A stretch of 22,251 nucleotides of DNA from the NCBI GenBank assembly GCA_030632885.1, contig DAOVTW010000053.1:1-22251 (forward strand). Reading direction: 5' to 3'. The position numbers and the translations under genes are program-made. The notes under the pieces were generated by a model. That model searched no databases. It was given only the letters and a program-made list of their open reading frames with translations, and was not told the DNA's origin. The DNA is from JAIOSM01 sp023143455 (GTDB lineage: Bacteria > Desulfobacterota > Desulfobacteria > Desulfobacterales > Desulfobacteraceae). This document shows positions 1 through 8,073 of this stretch, piece after piece (the first letter of the stretch is position 1; every line of letters begins with the position of its first letter).

Positions 1-29
1 AATCCAATATACTTTATTATTTTTCTCAT
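1..29 (-). CDS. Start of a putative IS110-family transposase (partial)
   Basis: Nine codons from ATG at 29 read MRKIIKYIG before the window ends; the identical right-hand copy continues with LD. A start of the form KYIGLD is typical of IS110-family DEDD transposases, whose first catalytic Asp lies in this beta strand. A purine-rich site GGGAGG precedes the ATG but is held in the leader inverted repeat. With so few residues, another actin-like or RNase H-like start cannot be excluded. The inverted duplication at the other window end makes a transposase the best reading. Confidence 0.5.
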
Positions 30-135
30 GACCTGCCTCCCTTTTGATTATGGCTCTGAATTGCAGCCTTGTTGCATTTTAATCCATGTTTGCAAAAAAG
101 GCAGGTCATTTTCTATGTGTCAACCATAATATCTA
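1..135 (-). mobile_element. End of an IS110-like element, left copy (partial)
   Basis: This stretch is the reverse complement of 22113-22247 with no difference that I can find over 135 bases. The match stops sharply: base 136 onward has no counterpart beside the right copy, so the element boundary is at or very near 135. It contains about 106 bp of leader followed by the first codons of an outward-facing frame at 29. The leader carries an 11-bp inverted repeat (28-38 with 99-109) that would fold over the ribosome binding site and start codon. The IS110 assignment rests on the short start MRKIIKYIG plus the duplication itself; the rest of the element lies outside the window. Confidence 0.65.
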
Positions 136-174
136 TAAAATGAACCTTTGTTCTTTTAGCGGTTACATGCGGAT

Positions 175-1515
175 TTAAAAATAATATTTAATGGAGAATT
201 CAACCCTGGCTTTGTTTATTTTTTCAGCATATTCTGTTTTATTTTTACCAAAAAGGAAACCTGCTTTTAAATCCAAAGTAAGGTTGGTTATTGGAGAATA
301 AGTAATTCCCGGAGTTAGAGAGGCACTTTGATCATTTATGTTGTAAATCAAAGTTATTGCCGGGGTAAAATATAGAATATCAAAGGGGTCTTTTTGAGAA
401 ATCCTTAAATAGATATAGTCTCTCATTGCAGCCTGTTGATTATAATAGGCTGCATATTTTTTACTTTTAGATATAGATGTTGTGCTTGAAGTGTTTAAAT
501 ATTGATCATACCCTCTTTCTATAAATTTAAGATAATCTTCATATTTTTTTTCAGAATACCCCTGCCCATTATGGTAATATTCTAATATATAAGTTGTTTC
601 AAGGCTTGAAAGATAACGAAGACCCAGTAGAAAATCGAATGCTGTGTCTTCTTGCGCGCTCGTATTCCCATATTCATCAATAATATATTGATTGTGGTCT
701 TTAACCAAAGCTGCTTCGCCATGGATTTCAAATGAAAGGTTAAGGTTTTTAGAAAAATCAATACCGACTCGGTTATTTAGATTTTCGCTTATCTGGAACA
801 TTAGATCAATATCTGTATCAAAGGTGAAAAAATATAATTTTCCTCCCCAGATAAGTTCATTCTCTAATCCAAGTTCATCATTTAGATGTCTGGTAACCGG
901 CATAAAAACAGGAGTAATCGCTAAAGTCTGTATTACACCTGTCATGCTTTTAATATAATCTGCACTTAAAGAATAATATCCTTCCAATGTTGCATCAGGG
1001 TCATCAATATCTTTTGGTCTGGAAAAGAATGCCGAAGGGCTGAATGCATATCCTTTCCCCCATTTATGTACTTTTTTCCCAGTATCTACTGCAAGAGAGA
1101 CAGAAGGCTGAAAAGATATATACGCCTCTTCAGTCTTTCTTTCAGATTCCCAATTCACATCTTCATTATAATAAAACAGGCTGTTGAATCGACCATAAAG
1201 CTTAATTGTATTGAACTGGTATTGACCTTCAATTGTTAAATCAATATCTGTCTGCCAAAAGGTATCATCCTTTTTTGTATCAAGGTATTTTTGTTTAAAT
1301 AAAAGTGCATCAGAGTCAAAAAACCTTATTGTTTCTTCTATTTCAATATTGGCATTAATGGAGTATGGCTTTTTTGTTACTTCTTCAATTGTAAAATCAA
1401 GGTCTAAATCAATATCCGGATCATTGGATATATCATCAGCCTTTTCTGAAAAGGCTGATGAATTTAAAAACAATGTGATAAAGCAAACAGCTATAATGAC
1501 AAAAACTTTTTTCAT
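175..1515 (-). CDS. Putative outer-membrane beta-barrel protein
   Basis: A 446-residue protein with a clear signal peptide (residues 1-23, ending NSSAFS) and then an acidic Asp-rich stretch. The remainder alternates polar and aromatic residues as in transmembrane beta strands, and the chain ends in a terminal Phe (IKYYF), the usual recognition signal for the BAM machinery. It is probably inserted in the outer membrane. I do not recognise a specific family; it resembles barrels found beside LolA-like proteins and ABC permeases. The ATG lies 2 nt after the stop of the LolA-like gene, so the two are probably translationally coupled. It is the last gene of the 4229-to-175 run. A role as outer-membrane receiver or pore for what the neighbouring ABC system extracts is inference. 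Confidence 0.7.
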   Translation of the reverse strand: MKKVFVIIAVCFITLFLNSSAFSEKADDISNDPDIDLDLDFTIEEVTKKPYSINANIEIEETIRFFDSDALLFKQKYLDTKKDDTFWQTDIDLTIEGQYQFNTIKLYGRFNSLFYYNEDVNWESERKTEEAYISFQPSVSLAVDTGKKVHKWGKGYAFSPSAFFSRPKDIDDPDATLEGYYSLSADYIKSMTGVIQTLAITPVFMPVTRHLNDELGLENELIWGGKLYFFTFDTDIDLMFQISENLNNRVGIDFSKNLNLSFEIHGEAALVKDHNQYIIDEYGNTSAQEDTAFDFLLGLRYLSSLETTYILEYYHNGQGYSEKKYEDYLKFIERGYDQYLNTSSTTSISKSKKYAAYYNQQAAMRDYIYLRISQKDPFDILYFTPAITLIYNINDQSASLTPGITYSPITNLTLDLKAGFLFGKNKTEYAEKINKARVEFSIKYYF

Positions 1516-1517
1516 TC

Positions 1518-2264
1518 TTATCGTAAGCCATCAATTTTCTGCATATAGTTCAGGCTGAAAATTTCATCAGCAAGTTTTCGATTTTTTACTTTTGCAAACA
1601 CAATATAAGATTTATACCCTTTATATAAAGGGCTGTCTGTTTCAATAATTGCTGGGCGAACAACACCATCTCCAAAGTCTTTAATATTTTTAAAATAAAG
1701 ATTTTTTATTAACATTCCAGATGCTGCATAGGCCTCAATCTTATATGGAAGGAATTTTTCAGAATCAATGAACATGGTAAGGGTTTCATAGGCCACGTTC
1801 TTTAATTTAGCCCTTAAATAGAGCGTGTGCCCTTTATCAGTTGTTTCAATTTTTTCGCAATTATATTCACTATTGTAGTCTACGCGCATAATATCAGAAT
1901 TATTAAAGACTCCGCCAGTCACAGACTGGAGGCTTGTTATCCTTAGAGGTTTTCCTACATTGGGAATGTATAACCACATGTTTTCCCCTATACGCAGAGT
2001 GCTTCTTCCTTTTTCACTGGCAGGTGAAATAAAAACAGATGCTATCTTTTCTTTACCTTTTTTTACGGAAAACATGACAAACTCTTTTTTTGTACCGTCT
2101 GGTTCTATATTTATCAGTTTTCTGTACATCTCAAAACTTTCAGGGTTGAGGTTTCGATCAACTTGTCTGAGGATTTCATTCCCGTCCAGAGCAAATGCTG
2201 TGATTGATGAAACAGTGATTAAGGAAAACAGGCTAAGCAAAGCTATGATGATTATTTTTTTCAT
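1518..2264 (-). CDS. Outer-membrane lipoprotein-sorting (LolA-like) protein
   Basis: A 248-residue secreted protein. It has a signal peptide (residues 1-25, ending in ITAFA) and a body of the LolA-like fold seen in proteins annotated as outer membrane lipoprotein-sorting proteins. Features include the early segment on modified substrate (PDGTKKEFVMFSVKKGKEK), MWLYIPNVGKPLRI in the middle, and a late strand segment LPYKIEAYAASGMLIKNLYF. Proteins of this type are thought to carry a lipid-linked cargo across the periplasm. The gene sits between an FtsX/MacB-type permease gene upstream and a barrel gene downstream, on the same strand with gaps of 23 and 2 nt. That is consistent with a periplasmic shuttle for the ABC exporter. 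AAGG in front of the ATG serves as ribosome binding site. The cargo is unknown. Confidence 0.8.
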   Translation of the reverse strand: MKKIIIIALLSLFSLITVSSITAFALDGNEILRQVDRNLNPESFEMYRKLINIEPDGTKKEFVMFSVKKGKEKIASVFISPASEKGRSTLRIGENMWLYIPNVGKPLRITSLQSVTGGVFNNSDIMRVDYNSEYNCEKIETTDKGHTLYLRAKLKNVAYETLTMFIDSEKFLPYKIEAYAASGMLIKNLYFKNIKDFGDGVVRPAIIETDSPLYKGYKSYIVFAKVKNRKLADEIFSLNYMQKIDGLR

Positions 2265-2287
2265 TTTTTTACCTTTATTAAATTAAG

Positions 2288-3541
2288 TTAAACATGACCC
2301 AGTGCATCAACCGGTTCCATTCTTGAGGCTTTATAAGCTGGCTGCAAGCTTGCAAAGATAGCGATAAGCAGAACAATGCCTGATACCCATAAAAGTTCAG
2401 TTATATTCACAGTGGGAGACAATAATAAATTCTCCTGCCGTCCAAAGGCAAAGCTGATTTTATAAATATTTAAAATAAATATACCTCCCAGCCCAATGAT
2501 ATTGCCGACAATTGCACTGATAAGTCCTAATAAAAGTCCTTCTGCAAGGAAAAGACTCATGATTTTGGAAGGAGATGTCCCGATTGCTGACATTGTTCCG
2601 ATTTCTCTGATGCGCTCATAAACAGACATCATCATAACATTCAGAATACTTATCAATACAATAGCAATCATTATAATTTTCATGGTAATTGTCATGAAAT
2701 CAATCATTATGGCAATATTTGCAAACGGAGAAAGCTCATCCCATGTGTGGATTTCAAATTCAGGCACTCCTTTTTTATTAATAAAGCCTGTCAACTTAGA
2801 AGATACAGCTGCATATACTTTGTCAAGTCTATCAAAATTATGCAGGCGAATGGCAATCTCGATAACTTCAGGTTCGTCCATACGCAAGAGTTCCTGGGCA
2901 TCTTTTATATGCATATATCCCTCTTTGCCTTGAGGACCCAATATACTTTCAATAACTCCGGCAACTTTAAAGTTTAATCCATTAACACTTCCGTCTTTAT
3001 TGTTGGCAACCAGCACAATTGGGTCACCAATATTTAGATTCATGCCTTTGGCAAGTTTTTCAGGAATAATAACTTCACCTGGATTTAACAATGTCCCAGG
3101 TTCTCTACCTTTATCAAATGTCATCCGGCTCCCAACATCCGGGCAGACCAGTATCTCTTTTTCGGGGTTGATGGCATTAAGGCGGATATTGGTGGTGTCA
3201 GTGAAATTGCTTAACATGGCGTTGAGTTTAATTCTGGGAGTCCATGCTAATATCTCAGTATTGCTTGAAAGCAGTTCTTCAATTTTCTGGTATTTATTGG
3301 TATCCAAAGTCAAATTTAACGGCATGGTATCAATTGAAGAAACATATCCTTTTTTATGGATTTGCATTTGCGAAAGGCTTGAATCTGTGATTTGCCCAAT
3401 CATCATGGCTTTAAAAGAACCCGCAAGACCGGAAAACAAGATTACAAGTACAATTCCAAGTGTAATTAAAAGAGAGGTTAGCATGGTTCTTCGTTTATAT
3501 CTTAAAAGATTACGGAGTGCGATTTTAAATATTCGTATCAT
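2288..3541 (-). CDS. ABC transporter permease, FtsX/MacB (LolC/E-like) family
   Basis: A 417-residue inner-membrane protein with the layout of LolC/LolE and MacB-type permeases. There is one membrane segment near residues 20-41, a large periplasmic domain (about 45-275), then three membrane segments in the last 140 residues. After the second segment comes the motif ERIREIGTMSAIGTSPSKI, the cytoplasmic coupling helix that contacts the ATPase. The C-terminus carries YKASRMEPVDALGHV, the usual P-x-D-A-L ending. AAGGAG precedes the ATG. It follows the ATPase gene by 16 nt, so the two form one transporter, likely as a homodimer because only one permease is present. Mechanotransmission-type extraction of a lipidated substrate toward the LolA-like protein is inferred from family and context. 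Confidence 0.88.
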   Translation of the reverse strand: MIRIFKIALRNLLRYKRRTMLTSLLITLGIVLVILFSGLAGSFKAMMIGQITDSSLSQMQIHKKGYVSSIDTMPLNLTLDTNKYQKIEELLSSNTEILAWTPRIKLNAMLSNFTDTTNIRLNAINPEKEILVCPDVGSRMTFDKGREPGTLLNPGEVIIPEKLAKGMNLNIGDPIVLVANNKDGSVNGLNFKVAGVIESILGPQGKEGYMHIKDAQELLRMDEPEVIEIAIRLHNFDRLDKVYAAVSSKLTGFINKKGVPEFEIHTWDELSPFANIAIMIDFMTITMKIIMIAIVLISILNVMMMSVYERIREIGTMSAIGTSPSKIMSLFLAEGLLLGLISAIVGNIIGLGGIFILNIYKISFAFGRQENLLLSPTVNITELLWVSGIVLLIAIFASLQPAYKASRMEPVDALGHV

Positions 3542-3557
3542 TTTTTAACTCCTTTTT

Positions 3558-4229
3558 TTATGTGAGTTTTCCGTCAACAAGCGTGTGTGTGATTTCTGCT
3601 TCTTCCATGATCCGCGGGTCATGGGTAGAAAATATAAACGTGGTACCAAACTTGTCTTTCATCTCTCTCATCAAACGGATTACGTTTATGGAAGACTGTT
3701 TGTCAAGGTTTGCAGTGGGCTCATCTGCCATAACAAGTTTTGGTTGAGTGACCAACGCCCTTGCAATAGCAATTCTTTGTTTTTGTCCTCCGGATAATTG
3801 GTCTGGAAATTTATTTTTTTGATCAATCATGCCCACAGAATCAAGGACATCAAGAATCATATCCTTTCTTTTTTCAGCAGGTTCATTTTTAATCAGAACA
3901 AGGGGGTATTCTATGTTTTCGTAAGCAGTCAGTACCGGAAAAAGATTAAAGGACTGGAAAATAAATCCTATCACATTTCCCCGGAATGCAGCTCTTTCTT
4001 TGCGGTTAAATGTATCAACCTGCTTGCCGTCAACAAGAATTTTTCCCTTGGTCGGCATATCAAGGCAACCTATCATATTGAGCATGGTAGTCTTTCCGCT
4101 TCCTGAAGGACCGACAAAGGAAACAAATGCTGATTTTTCTATGGACAGGTTAATATCACTTAAAGCCGCGACTTCAACATCGCCTGTCTGATATATTTTT
4201 GAAACATTTTCGATTTGTACAAGAGCCAT
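3558..4229 (-). CDS. ABC transporter ATP-binding protein, LolD/MacB-like
   Basis: A 223-residue ATPase starting MALVQIENVSKIY. I chose the ATG at 4229 because GGAGA lies about 6 nt upstream and the product then matches LolD-type length; the frame is open further upstream to 4295 but that extension resembles no ABC start. Walker A is GPSGSGKTT (residues 40-48), Q-loop Q92, signature LSGGQ (145-149), Walker B with D169 and E170 (LVMADEP), and H-loop H203. The insert around residues 75-85 (NRKERAAFRG) is typical of the LolD/MacB group. It is the first gene of the four-gene minus-strand run and pairs with the permease at 2288-3541. Confidence 0.92.
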   Translation of the reverse strand: MALVQIENVSKIYQTGDVEVAALSDINLSIEKSAFVSFVGPSGSGKTTMLNMIGCLDMPTKGKILVDGKQVDTFNRKERAAFRGNVIGFIFQSFNLFPVLTAYENIEYPLVLIKNEPAEKRKDMILDVLDSVGMIDQKNKFPDQLSGGQKQRIAIARALVTQPKLVMADEPTANLDKQSSINVIRLMREMKDKFGTTFIFSTHDPRIMEEAEITHTLVDGKLT

Positions 4230-4321
4230 AACAGTCTCCTTTAAAATGTATGTTAGATATGGATAAAGCTTTAGTAAAATTACCATTGCAAACACTAATC
4301 ATTAGAACAATACGCATTGTT

Positions 4322-5938
4322 TTACCTTTTATCAAGTATATCTAATGTTTTGTCACACATTGTTTTTGCTCTGTTTTTGATATCTTCTGCAATTTGTATG
4401 GTTTCTTTTTTGTATTTTTCATCCTTGATATCAGTCATATTGATCATTACATTTTTATATGCTCCCCAGATGCCCACCTCAAGGGCTCTTGCACCTACTT
4501 CGATATCAGATTTAGAGGCAATATTGCCATATAGAGCTGTTTGTTCCATGGCATCCCAGGCGCTATTAGCTGTTCGCATAGTTGTTAAGGGGATTTCAAT
4601 TGCTTTTTTTAGACCTTCTTGCATTTTAATTGTTCTATGTTCTTTTTCTTCTTTTGTAGTCTTTGGAAGTGAAAGTGCTTTTACATAATCATTAAAAGCT
4701 TCAGTATCTGCGTCAACCATTGGAATCAGAGCATTGGAAGCATTGTGTAAAGCAGGAATGATTTCTCTCATTTTCGGATCAACAGCTTCAAATTTTCTTA
4801 CTCCCAGGGTAAGCTTTGCAACCATTGAACCAAGACCTGCCCCAAGGGCAGCAATCGTAGCAGAAACAGAACCTCCGCCCGGGGCTGAACTTCTTGATGC
4901 GACTTCTTCAATAAAACCTCTTAAAGTAAGGCTTGCCAAAGGTTCATTTTTGTCCTGATCAACTATATATTCAATTATTTTTTTTTGGGGGTTAAATGGC
5001 GCAACAGAATTTAGTCCTAACCTTTCAATGGCAAGTCTGATTTTCTGGTCCTGATCAATTATAAAAAGATCCTCTTTTTTAATATAATAATCTGCTGCAA
5101 GTAGCATTGCTTCAAGGGGTACGAGTCCTACCATTTCTGAACCTGTAACAGCCACTTTAAGTTTTTTTGCTCCCTTTTTTACTTCTTCAAAAAGAATATG
5201 GGGTGGGGTGACAAGATAATTGTTCAGGTTTACTGTGACTTGTGCCAGATTATAGTCATCAACATACCAGCCCATGCCTTTTACTTCTTTGAGCTTGCCA
5301 GGTGCACCTTCTGATCTTCCTGCTTCTCTGAGGTTGAGAGCTATTCTGTGTGCCTGATTTGGTGTTGAGAGCAGGTTAACATTATAGGCAATAAGAAAGA
5401 ATCGCGCTCCTGTGACTGTTGCGCCCCATTCAGGAATAAACTTAGCAGGACCAAAATTCGGTTTCCACTCTTTTGTTACAATTCTTTTCTTTATGGCTTC
5501 GTACTGACCCTCTCTTATCTGGGGAAGTTTTTTTCTGTAATCAATATTTGATGATTCTTCATAAAGGTATATTGGAATGCCAATTTCTTTTGCTGCGCGG
5601 CTCCCAAATTTTTTGGAAATCTCAACACATTCTTCCATGGTAACATTGGCAACAGGGATAAAGGGGCAGACATCCATTGCACCCATTCTATGGTGTTCCC
5701 CTTTATGTTTTGACATGTCAATTAGTTTTCTTGCAACTTTTGCTGAGTTTAAGGCACCCTCAATAACAGCAGCAGGAGAACCAACAAAGGTAACAACAGT
5801 TCTGTTTGTTGATCTCCCGGAATCAACATCGAGTAAGTTGCAGCCCGGAGTGTCTTCTATGGAATCGGCAATTTTTTTAATTATTTTTTTATCCCGACCT
5901 TCTGAAAAATTTGGTACACATTCTACTATCTTTTCCAT
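4322..5938 (-). CDS. ftcD: Glutamate formimidoyltransferase / formimidotetrahydrofolate cyclodeaminase fusion
   Basis: A 538-residue bifunctional enzyme of histidine degradation. The first part (about 1-325) is glutamate formimidoyltransferase, which moves the formimino group from formiminoglutamate to tetrahydrofolate. It starts VECVPNFSEGR and has the catalytic-site segment GEHHRMGAMDVCPFIPV with H82, matching the catalytic His of the animal enzyme. The second part (about 335-538) is the cyclodeaminase (FchA), with SAPGGGSVSATIAALGAGLG and VDADTEAFNDY around residue 410. It releases ammonia and gives methenyl-tetrahydrofolate. The domain order and length match mammalian FTCD; many bacteria keep the two as separate genes. 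No hutH, hutU or hutI lies in this window. A candidate HutC-type palindrome lies 60-80 bp upstream. Confidence 0.95.
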   Translation of the reverse strand: MEKIVECVPNFSEGRDKKIIKKIADSIEDTPGCNLLDVDSGRSTNRTVVTFVGSPAAVIEGALNSAKVARKLIDMSKHKGEHHRMGAMDVCPFIPVANVTMEECVEISKKFGSRAAKEIGIPIYLYEESSNIDYRKKLPQIREGQYEAIKKRIVTKEWKPNFGPAKFIPEWGATVTGARFFLIAYNVNLLSTPNQAHRIALNLREAGRSEGAPGKLKEVKGMGWYVDDYNLAQVTVNLNNYLVTPPHILFEEVKKGAKKLKVAVTGSEMVGLVPLEAMLLAADYYIKKEDLFIIDQDQKIRLAIERLGLNSVAPFNPQKKIIEYIVDQDKNEPLASLTLRGFIEEVASRSSAPGGGSVSATIAALGAGLGSMVAKLTLGVRKFEAVDPKMREIIPALHNASNALIPMVDADTEAFNDYVKALSLPKTTKEEKEHRTIKMQEGLKKAIEIPLTTMRTANSAWDAMEQTALYGNIASKSDIEVGARALEVGIWGAYKNVMINMTDIKDEKYKKETIQIAEDIKNRAKTMCDKTLDILDKR

Positions 5939-5995
5939 TCTTTTCCATCCTCATTTGCTAATCATTAAATTTTATAAATGGATTTTATCATAGGC

Positions 5996-6017
5996 ATATG
6001 TGGTTGTATATACATAT
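5996..6017. promoter_or_regulatory. Candidate GntR/HutC-type operator upstream of ftcD
   Basis: A perfect 10-bp palindrome TGTATATACA lies at 6005-6014 inside a wider symmetric unit, ATATGT-N10-ACATAT (5996-6017). The core matches TGTA-N2-TACA, the site known for HutC, the GntR-family urocanate-responsive repressor of histidine utilisation. The next gene leftward on the minus strand is ftcD, a histidine-breakdown gene. No hutC gene is visible here, so the regulator would be encoded elsewhere. Short AT-rich palindromes occur by chance, so this stays tentative. Confidence 0.4.
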
Positions 6018-6101
6018 CGTTTCAATTGTTTGTTTATATTTTCTCATGATAATAGATAGGGATTAAAATAGCCATGGGGCATAACTTTTTTTGTACTTTC
6101 C

Positions 6102-6131
6102 TTGACAAAGAACGGTTTTCTATCCTAAGTT
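6102..6131 (+). promoter_or_regulatory. Possible promoter of the ACT-domain gene
   Basis: A perfect -35 hexamer TTGACA (6102-6107) is followed after 18 bp by the weaker TAAGTT (6126-6131), about 30 bp before the ATG at 6163. GGAGG at 6154-6158 supplies a strong ribosome binding site. The -10 match is poor, so confidence is limited. Confidence 0.35.
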
Positions 6132-6162
6132 AAAAACAACTAACAGCCAACAAGGAGGCAGC

Positions 6163-6651
6163 ATGATCAGAATAGAAATATCTCTTTTTCTTAAAAATGA
6201 ACCTGGTGAACTTGCAAAATTAACTGAACTTTTAGCTGGTGCCGATATTAATATTGATGCAATTACTATTCAGGATGCATCTGCCTATGTCCAGAATCTT
6301 TTTGAGGCCCGGGGTAAATCTTTGAAAAGGTATGCCTCTCCAGCAAATTATAGCTCCATGAGACAAGACTCTGCAGAATTTGCACTGACCCGGCTTATTG
6401 TTAACAATCCGCAAAAGGTCATGGACCTTTTAAAGGCAAAGAACTATCTGTTTGACTCAAAGGAAGTTGTTGTAATTGATATTACAAACAAACCTGGTGA
6501 ATTGACAAAAATCACTAAAAAATTTGGTGAAAAACAGATTAATATTAATTATGTTTATGGCTCTGTGTCTGACTCAGGCGGCGAATGCCTGTTTGTATTC
6601 TGCCCCGAGGATGTAAAGTCAGCAGCAGAGATTTTTGAAAATGGTTATTGA
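6163..6651 (+). CDS. Tandem ACT-domain protein
   Basis: A 162-residue protein made of two ACT domains. The first starts RIEISLFLKNEPGELAKLTELLAGADINIDA, the standard ACT strand-helix opening with the ligand-binding N-x-P-G turn. The second starts near residue 100 (VVVIDITNKPGELTKITKKFGEKQININYVYG). A linker of about 40 residues (FEARGKSLKRYASPANYSSM) makes it slightly longer than common free-standing ACT-ACT proteins of about 140 residues. ACT domains bind small molecules, often amino acids, and regulate enzymes or transport; the ligand here cannot be read from sequence. It is a single-gene unit, divergent from ftcD and convergent with the porin gene, with GGAGG 5 nt before the ATG. Confidence 0.85.
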   Translation: MIRIEISLFLKNEPGELAKLTELLAGADINIDAITIQDASAYVQNLFEARGKSLKRYASPANYSSMRQDSAEFALTRLIVNNPQKVMDLLKAKNYLFDSKEVVVIDITNKPGELTKITKKFGEKQININYVYGSVSDSGGECLFVFCPEDVKSAAEIFENGY

Positions 6652-6680
6652 TAAGTAGATCAAAAAAGAAAATATATTAT

Positions 6681-6727
6681 TAAGGATGATCAGATACTTT
6701 ACTGATTTTATTTTCCAATCATCCTTA
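6681..6727. terminator. Bidirectional terminator between convergent genes
   Basis: A 10-bp perfect inverted repeat (TAAGGATGAT at 6681-6690, ATCATCCTTA at 6718-6727) stands between the end of the ACT gene and the end of the minus-strand porin gene. A smaller CAG/CTG pair lies within the loop. There is no long U tract on the plus-strand side, so it may act as a transcript-end stabiliser rather than a strict intrinsic terminator. Confidence 0.55.
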
Positions 6728-6753
6728 TTAAGCAGCTTTAAAAAACAGATTTA

Positions 6754-7887
6754 TCAGAACTCAATAGCAAACTGTGCAAAAAATTCATCCTGATTATCAT
6801 CTGCATTAGTTCCAAGTGAGCGTTCATATTCGCTTTTTCTATATTCACAAGACAGGTTGCATGCAAAACTATTTTTTGTAAAAAGTGTATAAGTCCCTCC
6901 TATACTGTATCTACATGCCAGATGTTCATCTTGCCCTCCGCTTTGATCGTCATTAAAGCCTTCATACCTTACAGCAGCAATAAGGGGGTCAATAATTTGA
7001 TAACCCAGAGAAGCAAACCATGCAGATTCACTATATTCTTTATTATCTGTAAAGTGTTTTTCTCTGTTTAAGGCAGCAATGTATTCTCCGTCAATGATAA
7101 ATTTGGCAATTTCATAGTGCACTGATATTCCGGCAGTGGTATTACGCTCATCATCTCCAGTCTCTGAGTTGAAATATGTTGCCAGTGTCAAATTTTCAAT
7201 GAGTGATATTGTAAGATTTAAAATATATGAATTGACTTTATCATCTGCTGTGTATCCGGGAGAGTTATCCCGTTCAAAGCCATAACCAGCATTGGAAACT
7301 GTGTCTATTAAGACTTCTCCTTTATAAATTGTAGCTGAAACATCAATTCCCAAGGGCTCAAATGTTGCTCCAACAGTGGCTCCGGTTTTTGCGATTTCAT
7401 ACACTTCACAAGTGACGGGATTATTTATCAACAGGCTTTCAAATAAACCAAATGGAAGTCCCCTTTTACCACCAACGAAATATATTGGAAATTCCTCTTT
7501 TTGGATGGTAAAGAAAGCTTCATCCCAGAATATTGTAGGATCAGAATCAAGTGCTTCACTTTTTAAAAGAAAATTTGCAGTTACATAATCGTGGAGAACG
7601 GCTTCAAGCCCCAATTCTGCAGTACCAATATCAAGGTCAGATAAAGATCCATTGATTGTATTGTCTGAGATATCACTGTCATCGGTATAACTATAATCAA
7701 GCTCTATTATACCTGAGAAGGTAAGTCTGTTTGAGATTTGCCCCAGAGTTTCAGAATTTGATTGAGGTTTTTTTTCCAATTCTTCTATCCGTTGTTCAAG
7801 CTCAGCATTAGATGCTGCCAAAACCGACTGTAAACCGATTATAACAAGAAACATAATACTGACAATACCAGCTAACATTTTTTTCAT
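6754..7887 (-). CDS. LbtU-family siderophore porin
   Basis: A 377-residue outer-membrane protein. It has a signal peptide (residues 1-24, ending SVLA), a short coiled coil typical of LbtU-like proteins (NAELEQRIEELEKK, about 26-41), then a beta barrel starting RLTFSGIIELDYSY. The chain ends in a terminal Phe (AQFAIEF). LbtU is a TonB-independent siderophore receptor described in Legionella; related porins are common in Desulfobacterota. GAGGGAG precedes the ATG. The gene lies next to a DtxR-type regulator and feoAB and is preceded by a strong promoter with two iron-block palindromes, all supporting an iron-acquisition role. The actual ligand is not determined by sequence. A 24-codon frame ends 10 nt before its start. 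Confidence 0.8.
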   Translation of the reverse strand: MKKMLAGIVSIMFLVIIGLQSVLAASNAELEQRIEELEKKPQSNSETLGQISNRLTFSGIIELDYSYTDDSDISDNTINGSLSDLDIGTAELGLEAVLHDYVTANFLLKSEALDSDPTIFWDEAFFTIQKEEFPIYFVGGKRGLPFGLFESLLINNPVTCEVYEIAKTGATVGATFEPLGIDVSATIYKGEVLIDTVSNAGYGFERDNSPGYTADDKVNSYILNLTISLIENLTLATYFNSETGDDERNTTAGISVHYEIAKFIIDGEYIAALNREKHFTDNKEYSESAWFASLGYQIIDPLIAAVRYEGFNDDQSGGQDEHLACRYSIGGTYTLFTKNSFACNLSCEYRKSEYERSLGTNADDNQDEFFAQFAIEF

Positions 7888-7897
7888 TTTTTCTCCC

Positions 7898-7972
7898 TCA
7901 TAAGTTTTGAGTAATTAAACCTTTGGCCTCTATTTCCCAGATATGCATGAATTTTGACAGATAGTCTGACAT
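7898..7972 (-). CDS. Candidate 24-residue leader ORF upstream of the LbtU-like porin
   Basis: In the leader of the porin transcript there is a short frame starting MSDYLSKFMHIW and ending ITQNL. Its ribosome binding site, GGAGGAG, lies about 5 nt before the ATG and is the strongest in the neighbourhood. The stop TGA (7898-7900) overlaps the region that forms the porin gene's own binding site, so translation of the two could be coupled. I know no family for the peptide. It could be a translated small protein, a leader peptide, or a chance frame. Expected transcription start is near 8034, so it would be the first coding region of the mRNA. Confidence 0.45.
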   Translation of the reverse strand: MSDYLSKFMHIWEIEAKGLITQNL

Positions 7973-8009
7973 AGGTTCTCCTCCTTTGTTTTTATAATGC
8001 GCGGATAAT

Positions 8010-8031
8010 AAAGTTTGTCGTGACTAACTTT
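8010..8031. promoter_or_regulatory. Iron-block palindrome 1 (operator candidate)
   Basis: AAAGTT-N10-AACTTT; the inner part TGTCGTGACT extends the symmetry (GTC/GAC) with one T-T mismatch per side. It starts just downstream of the expected transcription start (about 8034) of the minus-strand promoter for the porin, a position suited to repression. Two further copies lie at 8074-8095 and 8632-8653. Confidence 0.6.
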
Positions 8032-8040
8032 TAAGAAAAG

Positions 8041-8069
8041 ACTATATAGGCACTATTTGGTTTTGTCAA
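8041..8069 (-). promoter_or_regulatory. Promoter of the LbtU-like porin
   Basis: Read on the minus strand: -35 TTGACA (8064-8069), a 17-bp spacer, -10 TATAGT (8041-8046), a near-consensus sigma-70 promoter. Expected start of transcription is near 8034, giving a leader of about 147 nt that contains the 24-codon frame. Palindrome 2 abuts the -35 side and palindrome 1 lies just past the start site. Confidence 0.7.
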
Positions 8070-8073
8070 GGGA

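Noticed and set aside
4230..4295. N-terminal extension of the ABC ATPase to 4295
   Set aside because: GGAGA lies right before the ATG at 4229 and the family starts there; the extension reads as untranslated leader.
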